Below are positions 42,209 to 50,391 of a stretch of DNA of 64,000 nucleotides, piece after piece. The notes beneath the pieces were generated by a model. That model searched no databases, was not told the origin of the DNA, and saw nothing but the letters and a program-made list of their open reading frames with translations. Each line of letters begins with the position of its first letter. Position 1 is the first letter of the stretch. Origin of the DNA: Labedaea rhizosphaerae (GTDB taxonomy: Bacteria; Actinomycetota; Actinomycetes; Mycobacteriales; Pseudonocardiaceae); contig NZ_SNXZ01000005.1 of assembly GCF_004362825.1 (NCBI RefSeq), positions 310,001 through 374,000 of the forward strand. Reading direction: 5' to 3'. Position numbers and translations under genes: made by a program.

Positions 42209-43255
42209 TCAGCCGGGGAGGTGCATCCGCGCCGCCAGCCACGGCAGCGCCTGTTCGAGCGCGGGCCGGAAGGTGACCCAGCCGTGCTTGCCGGGCAGGG
42301 TGTGGAACTGGACCGGCACGCCGTCCGCGGCCAGCGCTTGGGCCACCCGGTGCTGTTGCGGGCCGTACACGGTGTCCTCGGTGCTGACCGTCAGCACCGC
42401 GGCCAGGTGCGGGTAGCGGCGCGCGGCCAGTTCCTCCAGCGGGTTGACCGCGTGGAAGGCCGCGGCGTCGCCGCCGAACACCTCGTCGATGGTGTAGGAC
42501 TCACTGCCGACCAACGGTTCCTGCGAGCCGGCGATGTCGAGCAACGTCGGGAACCGGCCGGGATCGCGCAGTGCGGTCTGCAGGGAGCAGGTGCCGCCGT
42601 CCGACGCGCCGCCGATGGCCCAGTGCGCCGGGTCGGTGTCGACGTGCAGGTGGGCCTGGATCCACTGCACGACGTCGACGTCGAGGTAGGTCGCGACGTG
42701 CCCGCGGGTGCCGTCCACGCAGAGCGGGTTCGACCGGCCGTAGCCGAGGTCGTCCGGCACCACGACGACCGGGGCGACCCCGTGGTGGTGGGCTGCGTAG
42801 TCGTCCATGACCGTGGCGAGCGCGCCGCCGTCGAACCAGTCCGACGGGCTGCCCGGCCGACCCGCCAGCAGCACCAGCACCGGCGGCCGGGCGTGCGCGT
42901 TCGTCCGGTAGTAGGGCGGCAGGTAGATCATGGCGGGCCGCGCCCGGAACCCGGAGACCGCGCCGGGGATCGACACGGTCAGCACGCGGTCGTGCGGCCT
43001 CGTCGCGTCCGGCGCGTGCTCGGCGGACCTCGTGGTGGTCGCTGTCGTGTTGGTCGAGGTCGTCGTGGGTGCGTGCGTGCCCGCCGCGTGCGGCGCCTTC
43101 GCCTCGTGAACCTGGATGGCGAAGGCGACGACCAGTGCCGCGACGAAGCCGATCCCGAGGCCGGCCGCCCCGGCACGCAACGACCGTGGAATCAGGCGCG
43201 GGCCGCGTTGCTGCTTGGTCACCCGGGCACTGTGCTTGGCGGTCGCTGTGGGCAC
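42209..43255 (-). CDS. Alpha/beta hydrolase of the esterase D/antigen 85-like family, membrane anchored
   Basis: A 348-residue protein. An N-terminal helix (about 32-51, AGLGIGFVAALVVAFAI) anchors it, followed by a Thr-rich linker (TTTSTNTTATTTRS) and an esterase domain. The nucleophile motif is GGASDGG (G-x-S-x-G), with VTVSTEDTVYG and PGKHGWVTF giving the acid and His regions. GTG at 43255 was chosen; another GTG lies 33 bp downstream. Such proteins hydrolyse or transfer acyl groups at the cell surface. It follows the carbohydrate import operon on the same strand, separated by a terminator and a hydrolase remnant. Confidence 0.8.
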   Translation of the reverse strand: MPTATAKHSARVTKQQRGPRLIPRSLRAGAAGLGIGFVAALVVAFAIQVHEAKAPHAAGTHAPTTTSTNTTATTTRSAEHAPDATRPHDRVLTVSIPGAVSGFRARPAMIYLPPYYRTNAHARPPVLVLLAGRPGSPSDWFDGGALATVMDDYAAHHHGVAPVVVVPDDLGYGRSNPLCVDGTRGHVATYLDVDVVQWIQAHLHVDTDPAHWAIGGASDGGTCSLQTALRDPGRFPTLLDIAGSQEPLVGSESYTIDEVFGGDAAAFHAVNPLEELAARRYPHLAAVLTVSTEDTVYGPQQHRVAQALAADGVPVQFHTLPGKHGWVTFRPALEQALPWLAARMHLPG

Positions 43256-43339
43256 GCTGAGAGGCCCCTGTTGGCTAACGGGCGCCGTACGCGGCCAGGA
43301 ACACCCTCGTGCCCCCGTCGGCGTGGTGATCGCGGCCAT

Positions 43340-43504
43340 CCGGTCCTGGCCAGCGAGGGCAGCGATCACCGGCTGCGGACGTGGGCCCGCGACACCGCCG
43401 CCGCGCTGCCGAACGGCACGCACCGAAGCCTGCCCGGCGAGTGGCACGGCGTCGCCCCCGCCGACCTGGCCGCGGCCATCAGCGCCTTCTGCCTCGACGC
43501 CTGA
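43340..43504 (+). pseudogene. C-terminal remnant of an alpha/beta hydrolase
   Basis: The frame reads PVLASEGSDHR...ARDTAAALPNGTHRSLPGEWHGVAPADLAAAISAF with a stop, the standard last about 55 residues of small actinobacterial alpha/beta hydrolases, including the late catalytic His in G-E-W-H. No start codon or N-terminal two-thirds exists upstream, where the anchored esterase gene lies on the other strand. Together with the terminator this explains the 324 bp between the esterase and the ABC ATPase. Confidence 0.75.
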
Positions 43505-43532
43505 CCCGCCACGACGCTTGACCTACAACGCG

Positions 43533-43566
43533 AAGCGGCCCGGCGGCAGTGCCACCGGGCCGCTTT
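43533..43566 (-). terminator. Hairpin terminator of the sugar ABC operon
   Basis: AAGCGGCCCGG pairs perfectly with CCGGGCCGCTT, 11 bp, with a partly paired 12-nt loop, starting 14 bp after the ATPase stop on the minus strand. Confidence 0.75.
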
Positions 43567-43579
43567 CGACCGTGAGACC

Positions 43580-44707
43580 TCAGTCGGGCAGACGCTCACC
43601 CGAGGCCGCGTCGAACAGGTGCACCGAACCCGGCTTCGGGATCAGGCCCAGCTTCTCGCCGCGCTGCCAGGGCGCCATGCCCGGCGTGCGCACGGTGATC
43701 GTGTGCGGGGCCTCGCGCTCCTCGGCGGACTCCTCGACGTGCGCGACCTGCTCCACCGACTCGTCCTGCGCGGTGCAGTACAGGTACTGGTCGCTGCCCA
43801 GCTCCTCCACGACCTCGACCATCACCGGGATGCCGTTCTCCGGCGACGTCGTCTCCCAGCCCTCGGGCCGCACGCCGATGACCACGTCCGAACCGGTCAG
43901 CGCCTCGCGCTGGGCCGGGGTCAGCCCGATGGTCCGTCCGCCGAGCGATACGCCCTCGGCGGTCACGGCGGACGGGATCAGGTTCATGGCCGGCGAGCCG
44001 ATGAACCCGGCCACGAAGAGGTTGGCCGGCTTGCCGAACAGGCCGACCGGGGTGTCGCACTGCTGCAGGATGCCGTCCTTGAGCACCGCCACGCGGTCGC
44101 CCATGGTCATGGCCTCGGTCTGGTCGTGCGTCACGTAGATCGTCGTGATGCCCAGGCGGCGCTGCAGCGACGCGATCTGGGTGCGGGTCTGCACGCGCAG
44201 CTTCGCGTCCAGGTTGGACAGCGGCTCGTCCATCAGGAACACCTGCGGCTGGCGCACGATCGCGCGGCCCATGGCCACGCGCTGGCGCTGGCCACCGGAC
44301 AGCTTGGCCGGCTTGCGGTCCAGGTACTCGGTCAGGTCGAGCAGCTCCGCCGCCTCCTGGATCCGCTTGGCCCGCTCGGCCTTCGGCACCTTGGAGATCT
44401 TGAGGTGGAAGCCGATGTTGTCGGCCACGGTCATGTGCGGGTAGAGGGCGTAGTTCTGGAACACCATCGCGATGTCCCGGTTCTTGGGCGGGAGGTTGGT
44501 GACGTCGCGGTCACCGATCCACACCGCGCCCTCGTCCACGCCTTCCAGGCCCGCGAGCATCCGCAGGGTGGTGGACTTGCCGCAACCCGATGGTCCGACG
44601 AGGACGAGGAACTCGCCGTCCTCGACCTCGAGATCGAGTCCGTCGACGGCCGGGCGGTCGACACCCGCGTAAAACCGCGTGGTGCCCTTGAACGACACGC
44701 TTGCCAT
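43580..44707 (-). CDS. Sugar ABC transporter ATP-binding protein (MsiK/UgpC type)
   Basis: A 375-residue ATPase of the CUT1 class: Walker A VGPSGCGKST, Q-loop MVFQNYALYPHM, signature LSGGQRQRVAMGRAI, Walker B VFLMDEPLSNLDAKLR and switch His in TIYVTHDQTEAMTMGD. The C-terminal regulatory OB region (residues about 240-375) is long and acidic around EEVGSDQYLY-like and HVEESAEEREAP segments. It energises the permeases encoded just upstream (21-bp gap). Many actinomycetes use one shared MsiK; a dedicated ATPase in the operon is less common. Confidence 0.94.
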   Translation of the reverse strand: MASVSFKGTTRFYAGVDRPAVDGLDLEVEDGEFLVLVGPSGCGKSTTLRMLAGLEGVDEGAVWIGDRDVTNLPPKNRDIAMVFQNYALYPHMTVADNIGFHLKISKVPKAERAKRIQEAAELLDLTEYLDRKPAKLSGGQRQRVAMGRAIVRQPQVFLMDEPLSNLDAKLRVQTRTQIASLQRRLGITTIYVTHDQTEAMTMGDRVAVLKDGILQQCDTPVGLFGKPANLFVAGFIGSPAMNLIPSAVTAEGVSLGGRTIGLTPAQREALTGSDVVIGVRPEGWETTSPENGIPVMVEVVEELGSDQYLYCTAQDESVEQVAHVEESAEEREAPHTITVRTPGMAPWQRGEKLGLIPKPGSVHLFDAASGERLPD

Positions 44708-44728
44708 GCTCTGTTGATCCTTCCTGGC

Positions 44729-45658
44729 CTATTTTCCGGCGCCGAGCGTGAGACCCGTGATGATGCGTCGGGCCAGTACTAGGTACAGCACGAGCATTGG
44801 CAACACAATGATGGCAACGCCCGCGATGAGTCCACCGTACTGCGACTGGTATACCGCAGCGTTGTAGAAGCTGAACAGTGCCCTGGCCAGCGTGAAGTGC
44901 GCGTTGGTCTGCAGGAACACCAGCGCGAGCAGGGTCTCGTTCCACAGCCCGATGGCGTTGATGATCATCGCCGTGATCAGGCCGCCTCGGGCGAGCGGCA
45001 GCATGACCGAACGGAACGTGCGCACGGGTGACGCTCCGTCGATCGCGGCGGCTTCCTCCAGCTCATCGGGCAGCGACCGGAAGAACCCGGTCAGCAGGAA
45101 CACCGTGAACGGCAGGGACAGCGCCACGTACACCAGGTACAGACCGAACAGGTTGTCGGTCAGGTGGATCTTCGCCATGCTCACGAACAGCGGGATGATC
45201 ACCGTCTGGAACGGCACGCCCATGCCGATGGCGACGAAGTTCGTCATCGCCCCGGAGCCCCGCACGCCCAGGCGCGACAACGCGTAGGCGGCGGGCGCGG
45301 ACACGGCCACGATCGTCACCGTCGCGGCCGCCACCAGCAGCACCGTCACCAGGAACGCGTCGCCGAACCCGGCGTTGTTCCACGCGTAGATGTAGTTGGC
45401 GAACGGCGTGCCGCGCTGGAACAGGATCACCGGCAGCTGGAACGGCTCGCGGAAGATCTCGGCCGGCACCTTGAACGACCCGGCGATCAACCAGTAGAGC
45501 AGCAGGATGTTGAACGCCGTGAACAGCCAGACGACGATCAACCCGAGCAGGCGCAGCGGGCTGAGCTTGCGCGAGCCGGGCGCCGCCTTCGGCTTGCGCG
45601 GCGCCTTGCGGACCGGCACCGCCGCGGCGGCGGTGGCTTGCGTCTCGACAACGGTCAT
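44729..45658 (-). CDS. Carbohydrate ABC transporter permease, MalG/CUT1 type
   Basis: A 309-residue permease with six hydrophobic helices and the EAA loop PDELEEAAAIDGASPVRTFRSVMLPLARGG, which docks on the ATPase. A Lys/Pro/Ala-rich cytoplasmic N-terminus (about 35 residues) precedes helix 1. It follows the other permease with a 12-bp gap and pairs with it to form the membrane channel. Confidence 0.93.
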   Translation of the reverse strand: MTVVETQATAAAAVPVRKAPRKPKAAPGSRKLSPLRLLGLIVVWLFTAFNILLLYWLIAGSFKVPAEIFREPFQLPVILFQRGTPFANYIYAWNNAGFGDAFLVTVLLVAAATVTIVAVSAPAAYALSRLGVRGSGAMTNFVAIGMGVPFQTVIIPLFVSMAKIHLTDNLFGLYLVYVALSLPFTVFLLTGFFRSLPDELEEAAAIDGASPVRTFRSVMLPLARGGLITAMIINAIGLWNETLLALVFLQTNAHFTLARALFSFYNAAVYQSQYGGLIAGVAIIVLPMLVLYLVLARRIITGLTLGAGK

Positions 45659-45670
45659 GGGTTCGGACCC

Positions 45671-46624
45671 CTAGAACTGGATGGCGTCGCGGCGCATCAG
45701 ACGGCGCAGCAAGACCACGAGCACGGACACCAGCAAGATCATCATGACCGCGCACGCACAGGCGGCGCCGAAGTTCGGCGTGCCGTTGGCGCCCACCGAC
45801 CGGTCGAACACGTAGATGCCGAGGGTCCACGAGAACGGCGGCGGCGCGTAGCCACCGGACCCGGCGAGCACGAAGACCAGCTCGAAGATCTTGATCGCGT
45901 TGATGGTCCAGAGCACGCCCGCGATGCCCACGACGTCCCACGTCATCGGCAGCGTGACGTTCCAGAACTTCTGCCACGGCGAGGCACCCGCCATGTCGGA
46001 GTCCTCGTAGAGGTAGGGCGGGATCCGGTCGACCGCGGCCATCAGGATGGTGATGTAGAAACCCGCGCTCGCCCACATGATCGCGCCCATGACGACCCAG
46101 ACGATGCTGCCCTGCGCCAGGAACGGCACCGCCTCGACGCCGAACTTGTCCAGCACGAAGTTGGCGAGGCCGCGCTTGTCCGGCATGAACATCAGGCCGA
46201 AGAACATGCCGATGGCCACCGGCGCCACGATGTTCGGGAAGAACAGGATCGCGCGGACCAACCGCCCGCCCCGCATGTCCCGCAGCACCATGGTGAACAG
46301 GAACGCGAGCAGGAACGTGCCGATCCCGCCGACGAAGAGCAGCAGCAGGGTGTTCTGGAAGGCGGACTGGAAGTTGTCGCTCGCCCACATCTGCGAGTAC
46401 TGGGTGAACCCGTTGAACGCCGGGGTGTCCCCCGCCCCGGCCCACTTGGTGAACGACAGGACCACCGTGGCCACCGTCGGCAGCACCAAGAAGATCACGT
46501 AGAGGGCCAACGCGGGCAAGACGAACGGCCAGAAGAGCCGCTTCTTGCGCATCAGGTGCCCACCGGACGCGCCGGTGACGCGGGGGGTGGTCCCCCGCGT
46601 CACCGGCGGTGCGAGCGTTGCCAT
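45671..46624 (-). CDS. Carbohydrate ABC transporter permease, MalF/UgpA type
   Basis: A 317-residue permease with six helices, the long periplasmic loop after helix 1 typical of MalF/UgpA, and the EAA-type loop LYEDSDMAGASPWQKFWNVTLPMTWDV. Its ATG shares one base with the stop of the binding-protein gene (TGATG), so the two are coupled. It forms the channel with the MalG-type partner. Confidence 0.93.
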   Translation of the reverse strand: MATLAPPVTRGTTPRVTGASGGHLMRKKRLFWPFVLPALALYVIFLVLPTVATVVLSFTKWAGAGDTPAFNGFTQYSQMWASDNFQSAFQNTLLLLFVGGIGTFLLAFLFTMVLRDMRGGRLVRAILFFPNIVAPVAIGMFFGLMFMPDKRGLANFVLDKFGVEAVPFLAQGSIVWVVMGAIMWASAGFYITILMAAVDRIPPYLYEDSDMAGASPWQKFWNVTLPMTWDVVGIAGVLWTINAIKIFELVFVLAGSGGYAPPPFSWTLGIYVFDRSVGANGTPNFGAACACAVMMILLVSVLVVLLRRLMRRDAIQF

Positions 46625-48018
46625 CAGTGGTTGGACTTCCAGAAGGCCGCTTGCTTGCTCACCAGCCCGTCGATGAACTGCTGCGGCGTGATCTTGCCGT
46701 TGAGCAGGTCGAAGTCGAGCTGGTCGAAGACCTCGGACTCCCAGTTGCCGCCGGCCAGCGAGTCGAGGCCGTCGTACTGGAGCACGTGCTCCTTCTTGGT
46801 GTCGTCCACGGCCGCCTTGGCGTCCTTCAGGTCGTCGGGCACCGGGACGTCGGCGCGCGGCGCCAGGTTGTCGGTGACCGCCGGGATGCCGCTCAGCAGC
46901 GTCTTGTTCAGGAAGTAGGCGGTGAACGCCTTCGCCGCGTCGGCGTGCTTGGCCTTCTTGGTCACCGCGAAGCCGATCGGGATCTGCTCGACGGTGTCGT
47001 GCGTGGCGTCGGCCGGCTTCGGGATCTGGAACGAGCCGTAGTTGATCTTGGTACCGCCGCCCTCCTTGGCCAGGTACTCCCGGGTCTCACTGGGCGCCCA
47101 GGTACCGACGTAGAGGTAGCTCGACTCGCCGTCGGCCCAGCGCTGCTGCACCTGCGGGAACTTCGAGGCGTTCCAGCCCTTGATGAAGTAGGGGTTCAGG
47201 CGCGCGGTCAGCTGCGCCGCCTTGAGGAAGCCGGGATCGGTCTTCCACGCCTGGCCGGACTTGTCCGACGCCGCCTTGCTCAGCCCACCCGCGCCGACGT
47301 AACGCTCGGCGAACTGGGTGAAGAAGTACATGTTGTAGAACGGGATGTCGCCGTCCTGGCTGATCGCGTTCGGCTTGGCCTTGTCGAACAGCGCGAACAT
47401 CTCATCGGTGTTCGTCGGCGCCTTGAAGTCCTTGATCTTGTCCTTGTTGTACCAGAAGGCGCTGCTCTGCAGGATGTACGGGACGAGGAACTTGTGGCCT
47501 TCCTTGTCCTTGTTCTCCGCGAAGTCGAACGAGCTCGGGTTCAGCACGTCCTTGACGGTCTTGTCGCCTTCGCCGACCTTCATGTCGTAGACGTCGTCGA
47601 CGCTCTGCGTGCCGCCCGGCTGCATGATCGCGGCACTGACCTTGCTGACGTCCTGGTCGAACAGGTCCGGGACGTTGTCGGTGTTCAGCGCGGGCGCCAG
47701 GGTCTGCGTGTACCCCTTGCGACCCTGCCACTGCACGTTGACCGTCACGCCCGCGGTCTTCTTGAAGCAGTCGAACGCCTTCTGCAGCAACTTGCCCTGC
47801 GGCTCGTCGGCGGTCCACATCGACCAGTAGGTGAACGTCTTGTCGGTGGGGATCACCCCCGGCGTCGGGCACGCCGCATCGAGGCTCTGGCTCGCACTTG
47901 GCAGTGCGTTGCCTCCGCCTGCGTCCTCACCGCTGCCGCACGCGGCGAGCGTCAGTGTCGACGCCACGCCCAGTGCGAGCACCGCCAGCCCCTTGGGCCT
48001 GCCGGGAGTCCTTCGCAT
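46624..48018 (-). CDS. Carbohydrate ABC transporter substrate-binding lipoprotein
   Basis: A 464-residue SBP_bac_1 protein. The N-terminal signal ends in a lipobox (LTLAACGSG), so it is anchored by lipid outside the membrane. Later segments TYWSMWTADEPQGKLLQ, VPDLFDQDVSKV and PYILQSSAFWYNKD are typical of CUT1 binding proteins for di- or oligosaccharides. ATG after AGGTGG; GTG two codons earlier is possible. First gene of the importer operon. The promoter region contains 10-bp phased CAGTT repeats that probably bind the DeoR regulator encoded upstream. Confidence 0.93.
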   Translation of the reverse strand: MRRTPGRPKGLAVLALGVASTLTLAACGSGEDAGGGNALPSASQSLDAACPTPGVIPTDKTFTYWSMWTADEPQGKLLQKAFDCFKKTAGVTVNVQWQGRKGYTQTLAPALNTDNVPDLFDQDVSKVSAAIMQPGGTQSVDDVYDMKVGEGDKTVKDVLNPSSFDFAENKDKEGHKFLVPYILQSSAFWYNKDKIKDFKAPTNTDEMFALFDKAKPNAISQDGDIPFYNMYFFTQFAERYVGAGGLSKAASDKSGQAWKTDPGFLKAAQLTARLNPYFIKGWNASKFPQVQQRWADGESSYLYVGTWAPSETREYLAKEGGGTKINYGSFQIPKPADATHDTVEQIPIGFAVTKKAKHADAAKAFTAYFLNKTLLSGIPAVTDNLAPRADVPVPDDLKDAKAAVDDTKKEHVLQYDGLDSLAGGNWESEVFDQLDFDLLNGKITPQQFIDGLVSKQAAFWKSNH

Positions 48019-48088
48019 GGTCACCACCTGATCGGGATGAGTTGTGTGGGTGGCTGTGGCCGCCGCCACAGCGCTGCACATTTGTGCG

Positions 48089-48123
48089 CAGTTTTGTTCA
48101 GTTTCACGCAGTTGTCAACAGTC
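48089..48123. promoter_or_regulatory. 10-bp phased CAGTT repeats overlapping a TTGACA box, upstream of the ABC operon
   Basis: CAGTT begins at 48089, 48099 and 48109, and CAGTC at 48119: four units one helical turn apart. On the minus strand the block contains TTGACA (48118-48113) as a possible -35. The block lies 71-105 bp before the binding-protein start. Direct repeats of this kind suit DeoR-family repressors; the regulator gene ends 40 bp away. The promoter's -10 is unclear. Confidence 0.55.
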
Positions 48124-48162
48124 AAACCGGCATTCGCAACAGTGGTCTAGTCCTTAGCGGCA

Positions 48163-48954
48163 TCAGACTAGCCGGACGGACAACCCCTCGGCCCGCAGGG
48201 AGTTGACGACCGGCTCAGATGCACCCCGATCCGTTATCAGGCAGTCGAGATCGGCGAGCGCGCAGATCTTGGCGAAAGCGTGCCGGTCGAGCTTCGAGCT
48301 GTCCACGATCGCCACCTTCTCGTGCGCGCGATCGGTCATGATCCGGTTGATGCTGGCCTCGCCCTCGTGGTGGGCGTAGACGCCGTACCGGTCGACCGCG
48401 TTCGCGCCGAGGAACACCAGGTCGAGGGTGATCTCCTCGAGGATGCGCCCGGCCAGCGGCCCGGTCAGCTCGAAGGACTGCGGCCGCGCCACGCCCCCGG
48501 TGACCACGATCTTGATCTGCGGGCGAACCGCCAGCTCACTGGCGATGTTCAGGGCATTCGTGACCACCGTCAGGCCGGGATCACCCCCAGCCATGTCCTC
48601 GCCGTTGAGGTCGGGCCGGGTGGCCAGGAACCGCGCCACCGCGGTCGCGGTCGTCCCGCCGGTCAGCCCGACGACGCTCCCCCTGCGCACCAGCTGGGCC
48701 GCGGCCTTGGCGATGCGGTCCTTCTCGGCGGCCTTGCGGGCCTCCTTGTAGCGCAACGGGAGGTCGTAGCTGACGTTGTTGGTCGCGGCGCCGCCCCGGG
48801 TCCTGGTCAGCAGCTGCTGCTCGGCGAGGTGGTCGAAGTCGCGGCGCACGGTCGCCTGGGACACGTCGAACTCGGCCGCGAGCTCCTCCACGTCGAGCCG
48901 GCCGCGTTGGGCGAGCAGCTCGAGCACGGAGCTGAGCCGTTCGTGACGCTTCAT
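48163..48954 (-). CDS. DeoR/GlpR-family sugar-sensing regulator
   Basis: A 263-residue protein: N-terminal HTH (LDVEELAAEFDVSQATVRRDFDHLAEQQLLTRTRGGA) and the DeoRC sugar-phosphate-sensing domain with GLTGGTTATAVARFLA, VVTNALNIASELA and IVVTGGVARPQSFELTGP. It lies on the same strand 144 bp upstream of the ABC operon, which it probably represses until a sugar phosphate binds. ATG follows GGGGAG. A close paralogue lies 5.4 kb away. Confidence 0.92.
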   Translation of the reverse strand: MKRHERLSSVLELLAQRGRLDVEELAAEFDVSQATVRRDFDHLAEQQLLTRTRGGAATNNVSYDLPLRYKEARKAAEKDRIAKAAAQLVRRGSVVGLTGGTTATAVARFLATRPDLNGEDMAGGDPGLTVVTNALNIASELAVRPQIKIVVTGGVARPQSFELTGPLAGRILEEITLDLVFLGANAVDRYGVYAHHEGEASINRIMTDRAHEKVAIVDSSKLDRHAFAKICALADLDCLITDRGASEPVVNSLRAEGLSVRLV

Positions 48955-49080
48955 GGACACTCCCCGATTGACAGGCTCCGTGCGGCCCGCTGCGAGATTG
49001 TGAATGATTCTGCGACTAAACAAGCATATTTCGCCAGTCTTGAACAGAGTGTTGCAGCAGCCCTGCGGCCCGAGTAGCTT

Positions 49081-49098
49081 GCTAAGCGCTTGCTTAGC
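49081..49098. promoter_or_regulatory. Inverted-repeat operator upstream of the acyl-CoA operon
   Basis: GCTAAGC and GCTTAGC arms are separated by GCTT, 38 bp before the GTG of the SDR gene. TetR repressors of lipid or acyl-CoA catabolism in actinobacteria often bind CTAAGC/GCTTAG palindromes (general knowledge). The TetR gene at the operon end is the natural partner. Confidence 0.65.
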
Positions 49099-49136
49099 TT
49101 CGGACCCCGTTCTCGACACCGCGCCGGAGGATCTCC

Positions 49137-49910
49137 GTGACCGACACGCCCGCCCGTACCGCCAGTCGAACCGCGATCGTCACCGGCGCCGCCCGCGGCA
49201 TCGGCGCGGCCGTGGCCAAGCGCCTCGCCGCGGACGGGTTCGCCGTCGCCGTGGTCGACCTCGACGCCGAGAACTGCGGCGACACCGTCACCGCGATCAC
49301 CGAGGCGGGCGGCACCGCGGCCGCCTTCGGCGCGGACGTCAGCGATGCCGACCAGGTGACGGCAGCCGTCGAGGCGATCGTCGAGCGGCTCGGCCCGCCG
49401 ACCGTGCTGATCAACAACGCCGGCATCACCCGGGACAACCTGCTGTTCAAGATGACCGAGCAGGACTGGGACATGGTGCTCGGCGTGCACCTGCGCGGCT
49501 CCTTCCTGATGACGCGCGCGGTGCAGAAGTACATGGTGGACGCCAAGTGGGGCCGCATCGTGAACCTGTCGAGCACGTCCGCGCTCGGCAACCGGGGCCA
49601 GGCCAACTACTCCGCCGCCAAGGCCGGCATGCAGGGCTTCACCAAGACTCTGGCGATCGAGCTGGGCAAGTTCGGCGTCACGGCCAACGCCATCGCCCCG
49701 GGCTTCATCGAGACCGAGATGACCGCGCAGACCGCCGAGCGCATGGGCGTCTCGTTCGAGGACTTCAAGAAGGGCGCGGCGGCGATGACCCCGGTCAACC
49801 GGGTCGGGCAGCCCGAGGACATCGCGGCCACCGCGTCGTTCTTCGTGCGCGAGGAGGCCGGTTTCGTGTCCGGCCAGGTGATCTACGTGGCCGGCGGACC
49901 CCGAGACTGA
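49137..49910 (+). CDS. SDR family oxidoreductase (3-oxoacyl-ACP/CoA reductase type)
   Basis: A 257-residue classical short-chain dehydrogenase: TGAARGIG at residues 17-24, NNAG near 91-94, Ser in NLSSTSALG and YSAAKAG as the catalytic Tyr/Lys. Close to FabG, but the operon (MaoC hydratase, two acyl-CoA dehydrogenases) points to beta-oxidation of a special acyl-CoA, where it would act as 3-hydroxyacyl-CoA dehydrogenase. GTG start 6 bp after GGAGG. First gene behind the inverted-repeat operator. Confidence 0.92.
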   Translation: MTDTPARTASRTAIVTGAARGIGAAVAKRLAADGFAVAVVDLDAENCGDTVTAITEAGGTAAAFGADVSDADQVTAAVEAIVERLGPPTVLINNAGITRDNLLFKMTEQDWDMVLGVHLRGSFLMTRAVQKYMVDAKWGRIVNLSSTSALGNRGQANYSAAKAGMQGFTKTLAIELGKFGVTANAIAPGFIETEMTAQTAERMGVSFEDFKKGAAAMTPVNRVGQPEDIAATASFFVREEAGFVSGQVIYVAGGPRD

Positions 49911-49926
49911 TCGGACGGGATTAGGC

Positions 49927-50379
49927 ATGCGCGTCTTCGAGAGCATCGACGAACTGGTCGCGGCCAAGGGCGAGCAGCTCGGCCCCACCGACTGGTTCGA
50001 GATCACCCAGGAGCGGGTCGACACCTTCGCCGACGCCACCGACGACCACCAGTGGATCCACATCGACAAGGAGCGCGCGGAAGCGGGCCCGTTCGGCACC
50101 ACCATCGCCCACGGTTACCTGACGCTGTCGTTGATCGCGCACTTCGGCAAAGCGCTCTACCGGATCAAGAACCTGACCATGGGGATCAACTACGGCCTGA
50201 ACAAGGTGCGGTTCCCCGCCGTGGTGCCGGTCGGTTCGCGGTTGCGCGCGAGCGGCGAGGTGCTCGACGTCAAGCCGGCCGCGCAAGGGGTGCAGTTGTT
50301 CTCCCGGATCACCATCGAGATCGACGGCGGCGACAAACCCGCGTGCGTCGCGGAGACCGTGTCCCTGCTCGTTCCCTGA
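49927..50379 (+). CDS. MaoC-family enoyl-CoA hydratase/dehydratase
   Basis: A 150-residue hot-dog protein with the hydratase 2 motif DATDDHQWIHIDKERA followed by GPFGTTIAHGYLTLSL; Asp and His of this stretch are the catalytic pair in R-hydratases. It would hydrate an enoyl-CoA produced by the two dehydrogenases next door. It begins 16 bp after the SDR stop. Confidence 0.92.
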   Translation: MRVFESIDELVAAKGEQLGPTDWFEITQERVDTFADATDDHQWIHIDKERAEAGPFGTTIAHGYLTLSLIAHFGKALYRIKNLTMGINYGLNKVRFPAVVPVGSRLRASGEVLDVKPAAQGVQLFSRITIEIDGGDKPACVAETVSLLVP

Positions 50380-50391
50380 AGGGAGTCCTTC

